A DNA stretch of 64,000 nt, taken from Plenodomus lindquistii (lineage: Eukaryota > Ascomycota > Dothideomycetes > Pleosporales > Leptosphaeriaceae). Under the pieces are notes generated by a model. It did not search any database. It was not told the origin of the DNA and saw nothing but the letters and a program-made list of their open reading frames with translations. Each line of letters begins with the position of its first letter. Position 1 is the first letter of the stretch. Positions 23,501 to 34,978 of the stretch are shown piece by piece. The stretch covers positions 2,170,001-2,234,000 of the forward strand of contig JANUWI010000004.1 in the NCBI GenBank assembly GCA_025504975.1, given 5' to 3'. A program made the translations under genes and the position numbers.

Positions 23501-25858
23501 CTTCAACATGCACGTGCTCAGTGATAATGCGTAGGGTAGACACCCGGTATTCGCGAATAACGGTAGCTCTGGGCGTGGGTGTTTGTCTTCTCATGCTATT
23601 AAGACGAGAGCGTTTGTTGGTGCATCGCCAACCATCTGGCTGGCATGGTTCACAAAATACGAGCACAAAGCATTTTACAATATCACAAACACATGCTTCT
23701 TCCCCCACGGATATTGTCCGCTTTTAATCGCCCAAAAGTATTAACATGAAGTCACTAACAAATCAGTTGTGATTAGCATACCTTGGTACTTGAAGCAATT
23801 AAATTGTCCAAGTTTATATAATCAGGGCGTTGGGGAAGGAAAATGATTCTATGCCAATCAACTTATGTTTGACGGCATAAAGTACAGGCCGGAGTTTGCA
23901 CGAAAATGCCAAGAAAATGCACTCATTTCAAGGTGCATTATGACTCGCACGTGGCGTTTCGTCTCGCAGGCAGCATGCTTCCTTTTCAAAGCCCTTAACG
24001 CCATTACGCAAATCGCTGCAACCGAGTGTACTGGTGCGTAATTCCAGAGTAGAGGCAGCCAGTAAGTATGCTTCTATGAGTAAGCCTGGTGACCTTTGAA
24101 AGTCGTTATGACATGTCGTGTTCTGGAGAGATGGAAGCAACCCACAAGTCGTTCATCCTGATCCCTCACCGTTGTACACATGTACTGCGGTCTGGAAACG
24201 ATCCCGTCTATTCCGCCTGTGGCGTCAGCATCTCCCGAGCACCACCAACCACAGTTTCGCACGCACAACTTCGCGTAACGCTTTTGTTGGTGGGTCATGC
24301 CAACCATGCCCGGCATATCGCACGAGCTATCGATCAGGGCTGCAGGACTCGAGCAGGAGTGTAGCCTGTGTTTGTCCTCCCTATACGTCCGCACACTCGG
24401 TACTAACTCCTACATGCTACACGGCTAGGTGTGACGAATGCTCACCTGGCCATACATCATTTCGTCGTGGTCGGCGGCTTAGTGGTCGGCAAGTAGACAT
24501 AGTGGCTGCAGTGCGTTGTGCTGACGGAGATTTGAGTGCAGATAATGGCGAGTATGACTGTTTTGTTGGTGATGTGGAGGGTGCGGGAGACTGCCTTCTG
24601 GAAGGCCAGTGGGTGTTCTTTACATACAAAATCGGTGAGGGTGAAGCACATCATCACGCTCTCCATGATTATTTGCAGATAATCTGATGGAATGGCGAAC
24701 TGCAGAGTGGATATCACAAACGGCCGTAAGAGTATCTTTACGCTGTTAAAGCAGTTGTTTCACTGTCAAGATACATGCAAGAAGTAGACACCATGCTTAA
24801 GTCCGTATCAGAATGCGACTCACCTACACGCATCCATTCCTCCGCACCCACGTTCACAGTATTGATCCTGGACGCCACTCGCATCGGCCCTTTCCACTTA
24901 GCGCTCTGTCCCCTGGTCACAAGTCCACATTCTCAATATCGAACATTTTGAGAATTCGACCAATCTTCTAGAAGCTTTATCAAGCGGTGGCCGGATAAAT
25001 CGTGCAGCTGTGGGGTACGGTGACTAGCACAACAGGGTATCCCTGTGTAGGCGCTATCGTCCGGCATAGTCGAATACCGTCAATATCGAAAGCATATTAC
25101 GCGACTCCGGTGTTTTGTGTACACTTGTTCAATCACGCGCAATGAGTGCTGTAAGCCGAGTAGACGCGATGGCATTATGTCGTGCATGCGTGTTTTATCG
25201 CTGTCTTCTTTGTTGCGCACTTCTGACGAAGGTGCAAAGGGTAGGAATGCTGCTTCGACTATGGTGGTGATCTATTGTATCTGGTCTACTGGGTTGAGCT
25301 GTGTTGTACATCCCGTTCAGCCACTGTGACTGCATTGTTACCCAGTAACTGAACGCCGGGTTTGCCACGCGGTGATAATCTACAGAGCAGCAAGCGCAAT
25401 TATCGTCCCAAACTTGGTTTGAAATGCAGGCTATTCCCGCGATCGCTGCATAAGTCATAGCGTCCGCCATTTCGCCCAACATATTCCGCCACAGGCATGG
25501 GAGGAGACTGGTAATGATTCGAATATCTGTCACTCTTTTCTCGTAGAGCGAGATTCTTCTTGCTGAATCTTCCAACGGCGAGTAGCACCTGTGCCATAAA
25601 GCATAGTCCCCGATGGCTCATCTTGGGCGTTCCAAGGGGAGGCGATAGGTGTTGAATGGACAGTTGGTGCTGTAGCTAATGCCTAGATAGAGACCTCGAT
25701 AACGGTCTCATAGCGTCGTCCTAGAGTACAATGTTCCGAGCATGGGCTGGCCGCATGCTGATACTAGCCTAAGAGTGACACGCCTCATTCTCTACGAGGT
25801 AGGCCGCTGCGGTGTAGGCTGATATTCGAATGATGTCAAGTTCACAAATGTGCTGTCA
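23501..25858. other. Intergenic, no gene seen
   Basis: About 2.4 kb where the two flanking genes end facing each other. Overlapping short frames on both strands around 24070-24720 have no recognisable motif and no consistent splice structure. No terminal repeats or transposase-like sequence was noticed. Confidence 0.55.
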
Positions 25859-28070
25859 TCATATCTCAAATTTCAAACCAGCAGTTCGCAGCCACATTTG
25901 TCGTTTCCCCTCAGCCTCACGAATAATTTCTGCCGATAGGCGAAGACTGGGCGCAAGATGAGCGCAACGCTCCATCTCAAGAACCACGTTGGTTATGATG
26001 TCGTCCATGGTGGCGGGAGGTGGGAGCAATTGCGAAAGCGAAGGTGTCATGGTTGCGCCCATGATCAGCAGCGTTTGTGAGATGATTCTACATCGATTCA
26101 GCAAGTTTCGCACCCATCTTCCAACTAATGACTTACGAGAGAGCGCCTTGGAACAAGTAGGGCAGATGTCCCGCGTGATGAGCGGTGATGTATTCCAATT
26201 GTCGAACGCATGCCTCCAAGCACTTGTGGCAGTTATCCTGGACGCTCGAATCCATTGCCAGGCTCTCGTCTTGTAGGACAAGTAGCACATACGGGCGAAA
26301 GATGATCGTCCGACACGCAAAGTAGCGGAGTCTGAGTACTGTTTGTACAGGGTTTTGTAGGGGCACTGTATCGAGCGGGAATTGCATAGCTGGTGGCAGC
26401 CCTGCATACCACTGATTCAGCTGATAGTCTAGTTCCACAACCAGGGGATCTAATTGCGCAATGGAAGTGGCCGCAGGTCCTTTCGAATATGGTGTCGTCC
26501 GTATATACAGCATGGAACTGACGCGGTTGAGCAAGCGACGCAAAGCAATCTCTGCAAGAAAGTACCAAAGCTCATCCCTACCGACAACTTCTGTTCCTAG
26601 ATCCTCGAAACCGATGGGCAACGAGAAGCCCTCTTCAAACTGTGCGATGCCGGAGTGCGGAAGATCCAATTCAGCCAAGAGGTCACTCTCAATCATTACT
26701 GCGTTCCAGTACACTCTCTTGCCGAGCTCTTCCTCAGTGGGAGAAATTCTTCCGGGGGCACTGAGCAGGAGCTGCAACTTCATGCTGGCACCAGACAGCA
26801 CGTTCCAAGCCTCGACCGGGCGCACAAGATATACGAGATAAGCCGCAGCTAGAATCTGGCATTGCGCAGCGACCATGTTGTTCCTTGTCATCACTGTAGG
26901 TAGAAGGTTCCAGGCTGCTGCGAAATATGCTAGACCTGGAGGGTCCTTTGTAGGGTCCTGTTGTGTTATGCTCCCAGTACTACCAGCGTGACCCAGAGCG
27001 AGCACGAGAAGTACGATACAGCTCTCTGGTCCATCTCTAAATCCATGGCTGAGTGCAATCTGGTAGTGACTACTCCAAGTGTACGGGTTGACGCAAGCGT
27101 AGAATACGTTAACCCTTTCGAAGTATGCCTGGACGTAGGCCCCAGTGTTTGATAGATCCAATCCGCGAGTTGTACCCAGGCTGACGGAGTCTCGAGTCAT
27201 CTCTAGCTGCAGGAGGATCTTAGCATCGTACTGGCGAGATACAAGCTCCCTGATCATGGGCGATGATAGCAAGTTTAGGGCTGCAGTATTATGCGTTTTG
27301 GGCATGGTCGAAATGTTGGAAGGGTGGTTTGTCCATGTACCAATGCCATTTATCGGTTGGACCATTCCCAGATGGGCCATGTTCCCGGTGCTACGACCCA
27401 AGAAATCCTCACTCGTGGAATTACTTGCAGTGGGTGATTGCGATGACAGCGAGAATCCGCTCGTGAGACCAGTTTGTAGAAGCCCTTCGATGCGATTTAG
27501 GTGTTCCAAGATCAGCTTGTCGCCTGCGTCCAGCTTGATTCCAGGTTCGCGATAAATGCACTCCGCATTCAGTTCAGTACAAAGCCTGCACTTTGGCCTT
27601 GTACCATCGCAGCGTGATTTTCTGGACCGACATATTTCACACTGCGTTCTGTCAGTACAAGAAACTCAGTTCTGGGACAGTTATTGTACCGCAATAGTTG
27701 CGCGCCGTCTAGGGTAATCAATAGTGTCCGTACTGGGACGTTTCTTCGACGAGGGGCGGTCGACGCTGGAACCGTTGGCACCATTGCTTGTTGGTGCAAT
27801 TCCATTTGTCTGTGCAGGTGGTGTGTCACTTGACGTCTCCCGGTCTGTACCAGAAGACTGCGACATGTTGCGGGGCCGTTTTCTGAACGGGTTGCTCAGA
27901 ACACCACCTCCTGAGAAAAGTCCATTCGGCGACTCGAGCAGATGGGGTGACCGAAGAGCAGACTTAAGCATAAAACTGTTTGCATCCGGCAAAGTGGAAA
28001 GATTGAGGCAGAAGGAGTCCCGAGGGAGTGAGACGGGAGAAACGTCTGGTGAAGGGGTAATTCCCGCCAT
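25859..28070 (-). CDS. Zn(II)2Cys6 transcription factor, 704 aa
   Basis: Exons are 28070-27690, 27641-26137 and 26087-25859; introns are 51 and 49 bp and phases close. The binuclear zinc cluster is at residues 128-155: C128-x2-C131-x6-C138-x6-C145-x2-C148-x6-C155, reading CEICRSRKSRCDGTRPKC in its first part. It is created exactly at the first splice junction. Before it lies a Ser/Pro-rich region of 127 residues, longer than usual for this class. The middle (about residues 250-560) resembles the fungal-specific regulatory domain, with VNVFYACVNPYTW and LVLALGHAGS. Such proteins are nuclear regulators; the target pathway is not evident. The frame is open upstream of 28070 only from non-ATG codons, so an extra 5' exon cannot be excluded. 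It is isolated between two long spacers. Confidence 0.85.
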
Positions 28071-29656
28071 GTTATGGTTGGTTCGCGGCTCTGTAGGGCG
28101 ACCGGGGCTGCTGCACTCAAGCTCTGCGGCGTGCAGCAACGTCTTTGACACAAGTTTTGAAATGCAAAGACTGCAGAAGATATTTCAAGGTCGAAAATAC
28201 AAACGCTCAGCATATGATGCAAAATTGAAATCGGAGGCAAGCCGTGCATATATCCCCACCAAATTTCGCCTCCTCTAGTTCCTAGAGAAGTTCGCACCGC
28301 CCGCGTGAGACGGGTGATGTGACTGCGGGGATGACAGGGGCCATCAGTACTCCACACGATACGCAGAACATCAAGCAAGGCGCCAAAAGCGGCTGCAAGC
28401 ATGTCAAGTGGACGGCTACGGAGTATACCAGGTTTCTGACTCCACCGTTCGCCTAGTCAAAGAAGAATTGCCTCCAATCCAATCGAAGGATAATCTAGTG
28501 CACACCACATGCACACCACATGCTACCGTCATGTATGTAAGATAGACCTGCTTACGGAGAGGTGTGCAGAAAACACGGAACACAGAGCATGCTAGATGTG
28601 GGCTTTGCTCAGAGATATGCAGAACAATGGAAGAGAGCGACAGTGTGAACATATCACTTCGTCCTGGGTATTGCTAAACTGCCTATAGCCGGGTGAAATA
28701 ACCACACACGGCTCACCAACACTTGTATGGCGCCGCGCCACAGGCTAGACAGGAAGAGTCCATTGAGACAGCCATCAGCTAACGGCAGCGGTGGACCTGC
28801 GTCTGAGGTCTCCGGTCATCACGAGCGCGCGCAGCATCACATTATTACAGCCAAGATACACAATATGCATCTCGAAGAATCCCTAGTCATTTGATTGGTC
28901 CAAATTAGGCTTCTATGCTTGACCTACTATCAGAATGCAGCGCAGATGAGGTGACAGGGATTTAACCCGGCGCGGAAGCTGTGGAAGCTGTCAAAGACGA
29001 CTGAGATTTGAGGCGCCAGCAACTGGGCCATCACGCAACACTTGTCTACTATGTACGTCAGATGTACAAGACACACGTCTCGCACGTATCCAGGTAGACG
29101 AATCACTTACTGGTAACCTTGGTCCGGCTCATGATGTTCCATTCGGTGCCTAAGTTATGCTGTCTCTTGACCATGCTTTTGCCGTATCGGAGCCACTGAC
29201 TTTTTGAAACATGCGGGACAATACCTTGCCAACGGTAGTACAAGCCATGCGCATCTTGTAGATCTTCATGTCTGGTGCCCGAAAAGCCAAGTCCCGGAAC
29301 TCGCTACAGTCTCGTGGTCCTCGTGATTTGACACGTATGCTGTGGCATTCTCAAAGTATAAGCGATCTGCTGTTGCGTGTAAGTATGTTACCCGCATCTG
29401 GACTGCGCTTACCTTGTGGCCTCGTGCTCACTGCCGCCCGAACCCAACAGCGCCTTCCTGTCGATTCAATTATCGTATGACGTCGTTTTCGATGATGTTT
29501 GAAGCATAGCAAACAATATGCAGGTCCCAGCTTAACCATTGAACAAGGCAAACACTAGCTCATCTCCTCCTAATTGCTTGTCCTGCGGCGTGACCTTGAC
29601 ACTCCCATGCGGAACAAGCAAGACTTCCGGAACGGAATCCATTCATTCGCATCAGC
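28071..29656. other. Intergenic, no gene seen
   Basis: About 1.6 kb between divergent starts of the transcription factor and the small gene at 29657. Only short overlapping frames were found. A tandem ACACCACATGC pair sits near 28503. The ends should hold promoters. Confidence 0.55.
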
Positions 29657-30201
29657 ATGAAACCAGAAGCACTGGATGCTATAGCGAATACGACAATGAG
29701 GCCCAATGCTTTGGAAGCTGCAACTGCGCCAAACTCTCAAAGCGAGCCGCACCAAGACGAGCGCCCCAACGCGAGTTCGGCCAAGGTGAGTGACATGGGA
29801 CTCAGCCAAGTACCATCACATAGTGTTTACGCTGGCAGTCTCCACGTTCGATGAAGTCTCCCGCACCCTCTTCAAGACCTTCCTCGCCCCATGACAACGA
29901 GACCGACGGACCCCAATCAGTTGGTCAAGTCGTTGACAGCGTTGTTAACGGCGTCAAAGCAACGATCGACGGCGTTCTGACATGGGCAGAGGAGAAAGTC
30001 GAGGGACTCAGTGCCGAGCCAGGTGATACAGGACCATACTCTTCGCCAGCGTTATGTGCACCTTCTGATCTGGATCCGATCGCGAGCGGTGTCTTGCCTA
30101 CCATGCCATCCGAAAATCACCAGAAGGAACATCAAGGAGACGCACATGACACGGAGCCTAAGGGGGTCGAGAACAGCAGTTCTACGGAGCGCAAGTCGTA
30201 A
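29657..30201 (+). CDS. Small hydrophilic protein, 163 aa, function unknown
   Basis: Two exons, 29657-29785 and 29839-30201, with a 53-bp intron (donor GTGAGT, acceptor GGCAG) joined in phase 0. The ATG of the second open frame (29851) lies inside exon 2 and is not the start. The N-terminal part is Ala/Asn/Ser-rich and polar. The centre holds a short amphipathic segment, VVDSVVNGVKATIDGVLTWA, followed by EEKVEGL. The C terminus is acidic and Ser-rich. There is no signal peptide or membrane helix. I do not recognise a family. The clean splice and the helix between two disordered arms support a real gene. Confidence 0.55.
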
Positions 30202-30592
30202 GGGTCGGGTGTACCAGGAAGACTGCGATTGATAAGGAAGTGAACGGAAGGACTTTGCTCAACAATCAGATCCTCAAAGTTTTGCGACAGATGTCCTAAT
30301 GGACAGAGAAAGTATACTCAATACAAAACAACAGCCTTCACAACGACTTTCAAAATGCTTGGAGAAGCTGTGTGTTACCCCAGACTCACAAGCGGACCCG
30401 CTCCAAGTGGGGAAGTCGTCCCAGAAGAGCAAGAACCTCGGCAACCCATGACATAGTTTAGCGTAACATCACCCTCCTTGTTAACACCGACATACAAAAT
30501 ATTCGGAACCATCTGGCATCAACCGCAGCCTGGTCATCGTCACCTTAACAAGACTTCTTTCTGTAACAGTGCAGTAACGTACTAAGCGAAAC
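30202..30592. other. Short intergenic spacer
   Basis: The end of one small gene and the promoter of the next. Nothing else recognised. Confidence 0.5.
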
Positions 30593-31196
30593 ATGGCAAC
30601 CACAACAACAAAGAGCCACCCCCTCCTCCTCGCGAGTGCCGTTGCTCACGCCGTGCTTGCTCTCGGCCACACTGTATGATATCCATGACATCAATTGTGA
30701 CATGCGAAGCAATACTGATGGTTCTTCGCACATCAGACCAAAGGTCTCGACCAATTCAAACATCCGTCTGTGAACTCTCTGCCACTCGCTCTTCGCGGCG
30801 CTGTCAAGGCTGGTTGGTATGAAGGTAGTGGGTTCTTCCTCATCATGGGTACGTCATCCCTTGTGTCTGGATAGTGCCCACTATCAAGACCGTATATATT
30901 TTGCTATGGTTTTCACGCTGACACACCATCAAGGCATCCTCAACTACAAGTGGGCTCAGACAGGTACGCACTCTGCTCTAGAGTACACTCAACAGGCCCC
31001 AAGCAGGCTAACCCCACACCAAGGAATCTACGACATCTATGACAAGAGTATCGCTGGACTTCTCGTGAGTCTGCTCGCGGCGGCAAGTGCCTCGTACTAT
31101 AGGAGCGGCGACAAGCCGACTGCGGCGACGTTGGCGGTGGTGATGATCTTGCAAGGATTGGGTGTCAAGAATGGTTCGTACTCGCGCTTCACGTAG
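30593..31196 (+). CDS. Small integral membrane protein, 131 aa, function unknown
   Basis: Four exons: 30593-30673, 30737-30848, 30934-30963 (30 nt) and 31024-31196. Introns are 63, 85 and 60 bp; phases close to 132 codons. The protein starts MATTTTKSHPLLLASAVAHA. It has about four hydrophobic stretches: LLLASAVAHAVLAL, the GSGFFLIMGILNYKW region, IAGLLVSLLAAASASYY and TLAVVMILQGLGV. Conserved-looking loops are GLDQFKHPSVNSLPLALRG and KAGWYEG. It resembles short uncharacterised membrane proteins of other filamentous ascomycetes (memory, not search). The cellular membrane cannot be told. Confidence 0.75.
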
Positions 31197-31654
31197 AAGC
31201 AATGGCTCATTTGAGTAGGTATTGTGGCTTGATGAGTCTAGTACATTGAAAAAGAGCGTGATTCTTGCGTTTCTTGTACGTCTTTGTTCTTGTTGTAGTC
31301 TGTACAAAACGCACGGTATGTGAAGTCAATATTCGTGTAATGGTAGTATGTTATTCCTACTGCATGCACTAACTACGTGTTGGACTGATTGACCAGACCT
31401 CGAACCCGTATGATACCAGAGCAAAGGGCTAGTACAGGCCGAAGACCGAAACTTTTGGGTATAAAACTCCATAAAATGCCCAGACAAAAGGAGCTCCCAC
31501 GCGTGCACGCAAAGTATCCTTATCCTCGCCATTGTGAACTCCATCAATGCACACCTTGAACGCCGTCGCGCTTGTAACATCCAGAAGGCGTGTCCCACTT
31601 TTCGAAATTGCGTCAACCCTGGAAGCACCCAAAGCTGCCACACTTGTCAGACTT
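31197..31654. other. Convergent spacer, no gene seen
   Basis: 3' flanks of the small membrane-protein gene and the hypothetical gene at 31655. The antisense frames here show no motif. Confidence 0.5.
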
Positions 31655-32593
31655 CTACTCAGTGGAAGGGCTCGGCGAGGCCTTAATCTTCTCGATCTTG
31701 ACTGGGACGGCACGCCTGCGGCTGCCAAGGAGGCGCTCCAGACGTGCGACGTAGTACTCATCGACGCTTTTGGAAGGGTCCCCGACGTGCTCGTCCCTGG
31801 CCAACTGCTCGAGACGCATGCAGGCGTGGTCGACGTTTTCCTCGACCTCTTCTGCCCAGTTGCTCTTCTCAGTGACGCCCTCGCTCTTCATGCTGTCGCG
31901 GCTACTCGAAGGACCGACAATGGTGTTGAAGGACGCATTGCCGTTCTCGATCAGAGTGGAGGGAATGCATTCTGCCGGTGACACGGTCGGCAGGTCTTTT
32001 GAGCTGAAGGTCAAATACTCTTCGATGCGTGGATTACAGGCAGGAGAGCCTAGAGCAATACACACTGAGCCTTCGTCCGTGTCCGCGGTAGGGCTACGGA
32101 GAGAGAGGGAAGACATACTGGGCTGATGGGCGTGCGACTTCTCCCTGCTCGCATCGCTCAACACCTCAGAGATACTCGCCATTTCATACTCGTCGTCTTC
32201 AGCAATAGAGGGCTCGACGGACGTGTTGCTGCATGTACCGTCAGCGTCGCGGCGAGCGAACTTGCGATCCTCAATCTTCAGCTTGTCGAGCCTATCGTTA
32301 ACAGCGCTGAGACTGCGGACGCGATAGCGCGAAGCAACTGAGGGCGCCGGCGACATGGCGTTGGGAGTGTTGATGGGCGGCGACGGGTAACGCGCATCGT
32401 CGGCCGACTCGTTGAGCAGCTCTTGGATGGGAGCGAGGATCTTGGTGACGGCGGCGGCATTGAAGTCAGGTGGAGCCAGCTCAGAACCGTCAGAGAACTC
32501 GGTGGTGGGCGTCGGGTTGGGAACGGAAGGAGCGCCCGAGCCCGAGTACTGAGAACCCATCGAAGTGACCTTGGTGGCGGTGACGGTCGACAT
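31655..32593 (-). CDS. Hypothetical disordered protein, 312 aa
   Basis: A single exon from ATG 32593, 313 codons. Composition is rich in Ser, Pro, Glu and Asp and suggests a largely unstructured protein. Two short helices stand out: AAVTKILAPIQELLNESADD near residue 47, and a C-terminal charged coiled segment (WAEEVEENVDHACMRLEQLA) followed by VARLERLLGSRRR. Repeated SPPINTP/SPAP and SLSLRSP sites could be proline-directed kinase targets. There is no signal peptide or membrane helix. No family recognised. Confidence 0.65.
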   Translation of the reverse strand: MSTVTATKVTSMGSQYSGSGAPSVPNPTPTTEFSDGSELAPPDFNAAAVTKILAPIQELLNESADDARYPSPPINTPNAMSPAPSVASRYRVRSLSAVNDRLDKLKIEDRKFARRDADGTCSNTSVEPSIAEDDEYEMASISEVLSDASREKSHAHQPSMSSLSLRSPTADTDEGSVCIALGSPACNPRIEEYLTFSSKDLPTVSPAECIPSTLIENGNASFNTIVGPSSSRDSMKSEGVTEKSNWAEEVEENVDHACMRLEQLARDEHVGDPSKSVDEYYVARLERLLGSRRRAVPVKIEKIKASPSPSTE

Positions 32594-33009
32594 GGTTGCA
32601 GCTGCAGCGCGCGCCTCAGTACTGGCGAGGCGTCCTGGTGGGTGAGCTGCTTACTGGATTTCGAGATATGCAGGTTCTAGATGTTGCTGTGGTAAGGTGA
32701 TGCTGTGGGTGTGGGCTGCGAGTGGGGTGGATTGGCTGTCGAGCGTGTGCGCAAACAAGAGCGAGACCTCTTATATAGGGCAGGCCGGCGCCGACCAAGT
32801 GTGGGGAGTGCGGGTGAAGAGCGGAGAATGGTATGTGCGCCTGCTGGAGGTTATACAGAGGCAGGGAAACTGTGGACCCTGAGCTTGTAGATGAACCAGG
32901 AGCAAACGAACCAGGTGACAACAGTCGCCACAGTGCAAACGCTTCGCTCGAGCACTCCAACGCGGTCAATGTGACAGTTCAGACCGCCGCAGAGATGGCT
33001 GCACCTCAC
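32594..33009. other. Intergenic spacer
   Basis: Promoter of the 31655-32593 gene and 3' end of the PQ-loop gene. A TATATA run near 32772 lies about 180 bp upstream of the start at 32593 (minus strand). No gene seen. Confidence 0.5.
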
Positions 33010-34058
33010 CTATGCGACTCTGCGTGGCAAGTGTTCCAATCGCGCTGTGGTGCCACTGTTGTTTACCGAGCTCAGACTACGTTGGCGGACTGCCTCGATA
33101 TCTCCAGACGGGGTCCTGAAGACAGACGTACTCGACGGCAAGTGGTGAAGTGCGATTCCGGACGTCACAGTAGCCTCATGCTCGGTGACTTGCGCCGCCG
33201 CTCTGGCACTGCTCTCCCCTTCACCAGGTGTCCGTCTCTTTTGATCTTGCCGAGCGGCGATCCAGGGTCTGAGGTTGTAGTGAGCTCCACAGATGAAGAT
33301 GCCTATCCAAAGCAGCAACTCGGTGCCATATATCACCATACCCAGGACGTCCAGCTTCGGCTGAAATACGACAGACACAAGGGAGAAGACGTCCCCAAGG
33401 GCATCGATGCCCACGAAGATGAACGAAATACCGCGCACAGTGCGATACAGGTAGACGTCTACGTAGTGCCGAAGGACGCCTGCAGCTAGCAATGCAGCCG
33501 AAGCGACAGCCATGAGGATACTAGGCCAATGCAAGTCTCTTTGCTTCGCATGCCTTACCGCGAATATCAGACCAGCCTGTATGGCACCCATGATACACGC
33601 GACTGGCACGACAACAGAAAGAGACCGGAGAACCGACCATCGCTGTCTGTGTTAGCCATTGCATTGCCGACATTATGAGTGGGGAGGTAGTACTCGCTCA
33701 TAGTAGTAGCATTGGATCCAAGTCACCAAGCTCAGAAGCGTAAGTATCTGTGGTTGGATCCTGAGAGCAATGTTGTAGTTTTCTGCAATGTTGTACACTC
33801 CTAGGGGAACCCCAGCCCAGGCCCAAAGCATCATCATGGTCGGCTGTAGTCCGGTAGCATTGTGCCTACGGTAATTGATAACGATCTGAGGGATGAGCTT
33901 GTCTACAATCAGTATTGATGGTCTTGAAAAGAATAGGAATGAGTCTACCTGAATCGACCAGCACACCTGGAGTCGTTAGTATTTCCAAGTATACGTATAT
34001 GGACTGCACATACAGCACCCAACGTCCCAAGCACGTTGGCCGCCACGGGTATGTCCAT
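33010..34058 (-). CDS. PQ-loop repeat membrane protein, 299 aa
   Basis: Four exons: 34058-34014, 33966-33949 (an 18-nt mini-exon coding VCWSIQ), 33897-33694 and 33642-33010. Introns are 47, 51 and 51 bp. Joined, they give GTLGAVCWSIQLIPQIVINY, the first PQ-loop motif with Pro-Gln at residues 24-25, then HNATGLQPTMMMLWAWAG. The second repeat (VRGISFIFVGIDALGD then FQPKLDVLGM) keeps the shape but not the Pro-Gln pair. About seven membrane helices are followed by a cytosolic tail of about 85 residues. PQ-loop proteins move small cargo such as basic amino acids across vacuolar/lysosomal or Golgi membranes; which applies here is unknown. It is divergent from ERV1 over 270 bp. Confidence 0.88.
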
Positions 34059-34328
34059 AGTGAGATCCAACAATGTATGGGTCTACAATAAACAGGAACT
34101 GCGAGAGGACTTGGAAAGCATCAAAGTGATGTGTATGATGAGCAGATCGTCTCTGCACGTTTTGGATGTTTCCCAACTGACACAACGGCGACAAGCAAGG
34201 TACGTCACAAGGATCAACCCTGCCGGGACGCGATCGCGCTGCTCATGCACGGACATCCGCTTTGAAATCATCATGAATTAAATGCGACACCATTGCTCCT
34301 CTACCACATAGACACCTCCAAGGAGACC
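34059..34328. promoter_or_regulatory. Shared divergent promoter, PQ-loop gene / ERV1
   Basis: These 270 bp separate the two start codons (34058 leftward, 34329 rightward) and must contain both promoters. No TATA box or known operator stands out. Confidence 0.45.
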
Positions 34329-34978
34329 ATGGCGCCAGCACCCGTAGAGACTCCAGAGAAGCAGGAGACCAGCGCAGTCGCACCGCCGAAGCTCTCAAAG
34401 GGCATCATTCTCGGTCCAGATGGCAAACCGTAAGTAGCGCCGCCTTCGAGCCATGCGCCGGAAGATGTGCATATTCAGATACCCAATTCCGACCGATTTC
34501 ACACATGATTCTGATTTTGTGTGTTCATTGTAGATGCCGTACATGTAACGATGTAGCCTCGCTCTTCGCGCTTTCCGGCAAAAAGCCCAAAGCCAGCGCC
34601 GCGACTGCAGCAGCGACCACACCCTCGCTCCCCGCCGACTGCCCGCCCGACGTCGAAGCCCTTGGACGCTCCTCATGGACACTTCTACACTCCATCACCG
34701 CTACATATCCTACAAACCCTACACCGCAATTACAGACCGAAACCAAGAGCTTCTTGTCTACGTTTGGCAAGTTGTACCCATGCTGGGTATGCGCCGAAGA
34801 CTTCCAAAGCTGGATGACGAAGAATACGCCGAGGGTTAGCAGTCGGAGCGAATTCGGCACGTGGATGTGTGAGGCGCATAATGCGGTTAATGAGAAGTTG
34901 GGGAAAGAGACGTTTGATTGCAATAAATGGGAGGAGAGGTGGAGGACTGGGTGGAAAGATGGGAGATGCGATTTTTGA
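34329..34978 (+). CDS. ERV1: FAD-linked sulfhydryl oxidase Erv1 (mitochondrial intermembrane space), 181 aa
   Basis: Exons are 34329-34429 and 34534-34978; the 104-bp intron (GTAAGT...TTGTAG) splits the codon before the first cysteine. The N-terminal shuttle domain carries CRTC (residues 35-38) after GPDGKP. The Erv/ALR catalytic domain starts near residue 72 (DVEALGRSSWTLLHSITATYP) and has the redox centre CWVC at 117-120. The FAD-binding WMCEAHNAVNEKLGK segment and a final FDC complete the structural CX16C pair. Erv1 reoxidises Mia40 during oxidative folding of imported proteins and passes electrons to cytochrome c. Length and domain order are normal. Confidence 0.95.

Noticed and set aside
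24070..24720. Cluster of overlapping frames on both strands
   Set aside because: No splice sites linking them, no recognisable domain, unbalanced composition.
31380..31405. GGTTCGA-like sequence (minus strand) suggesting a tRNA T-arm
   Set aside because: No pairing stem around it and no A-box or acceptor stem at the right distance.
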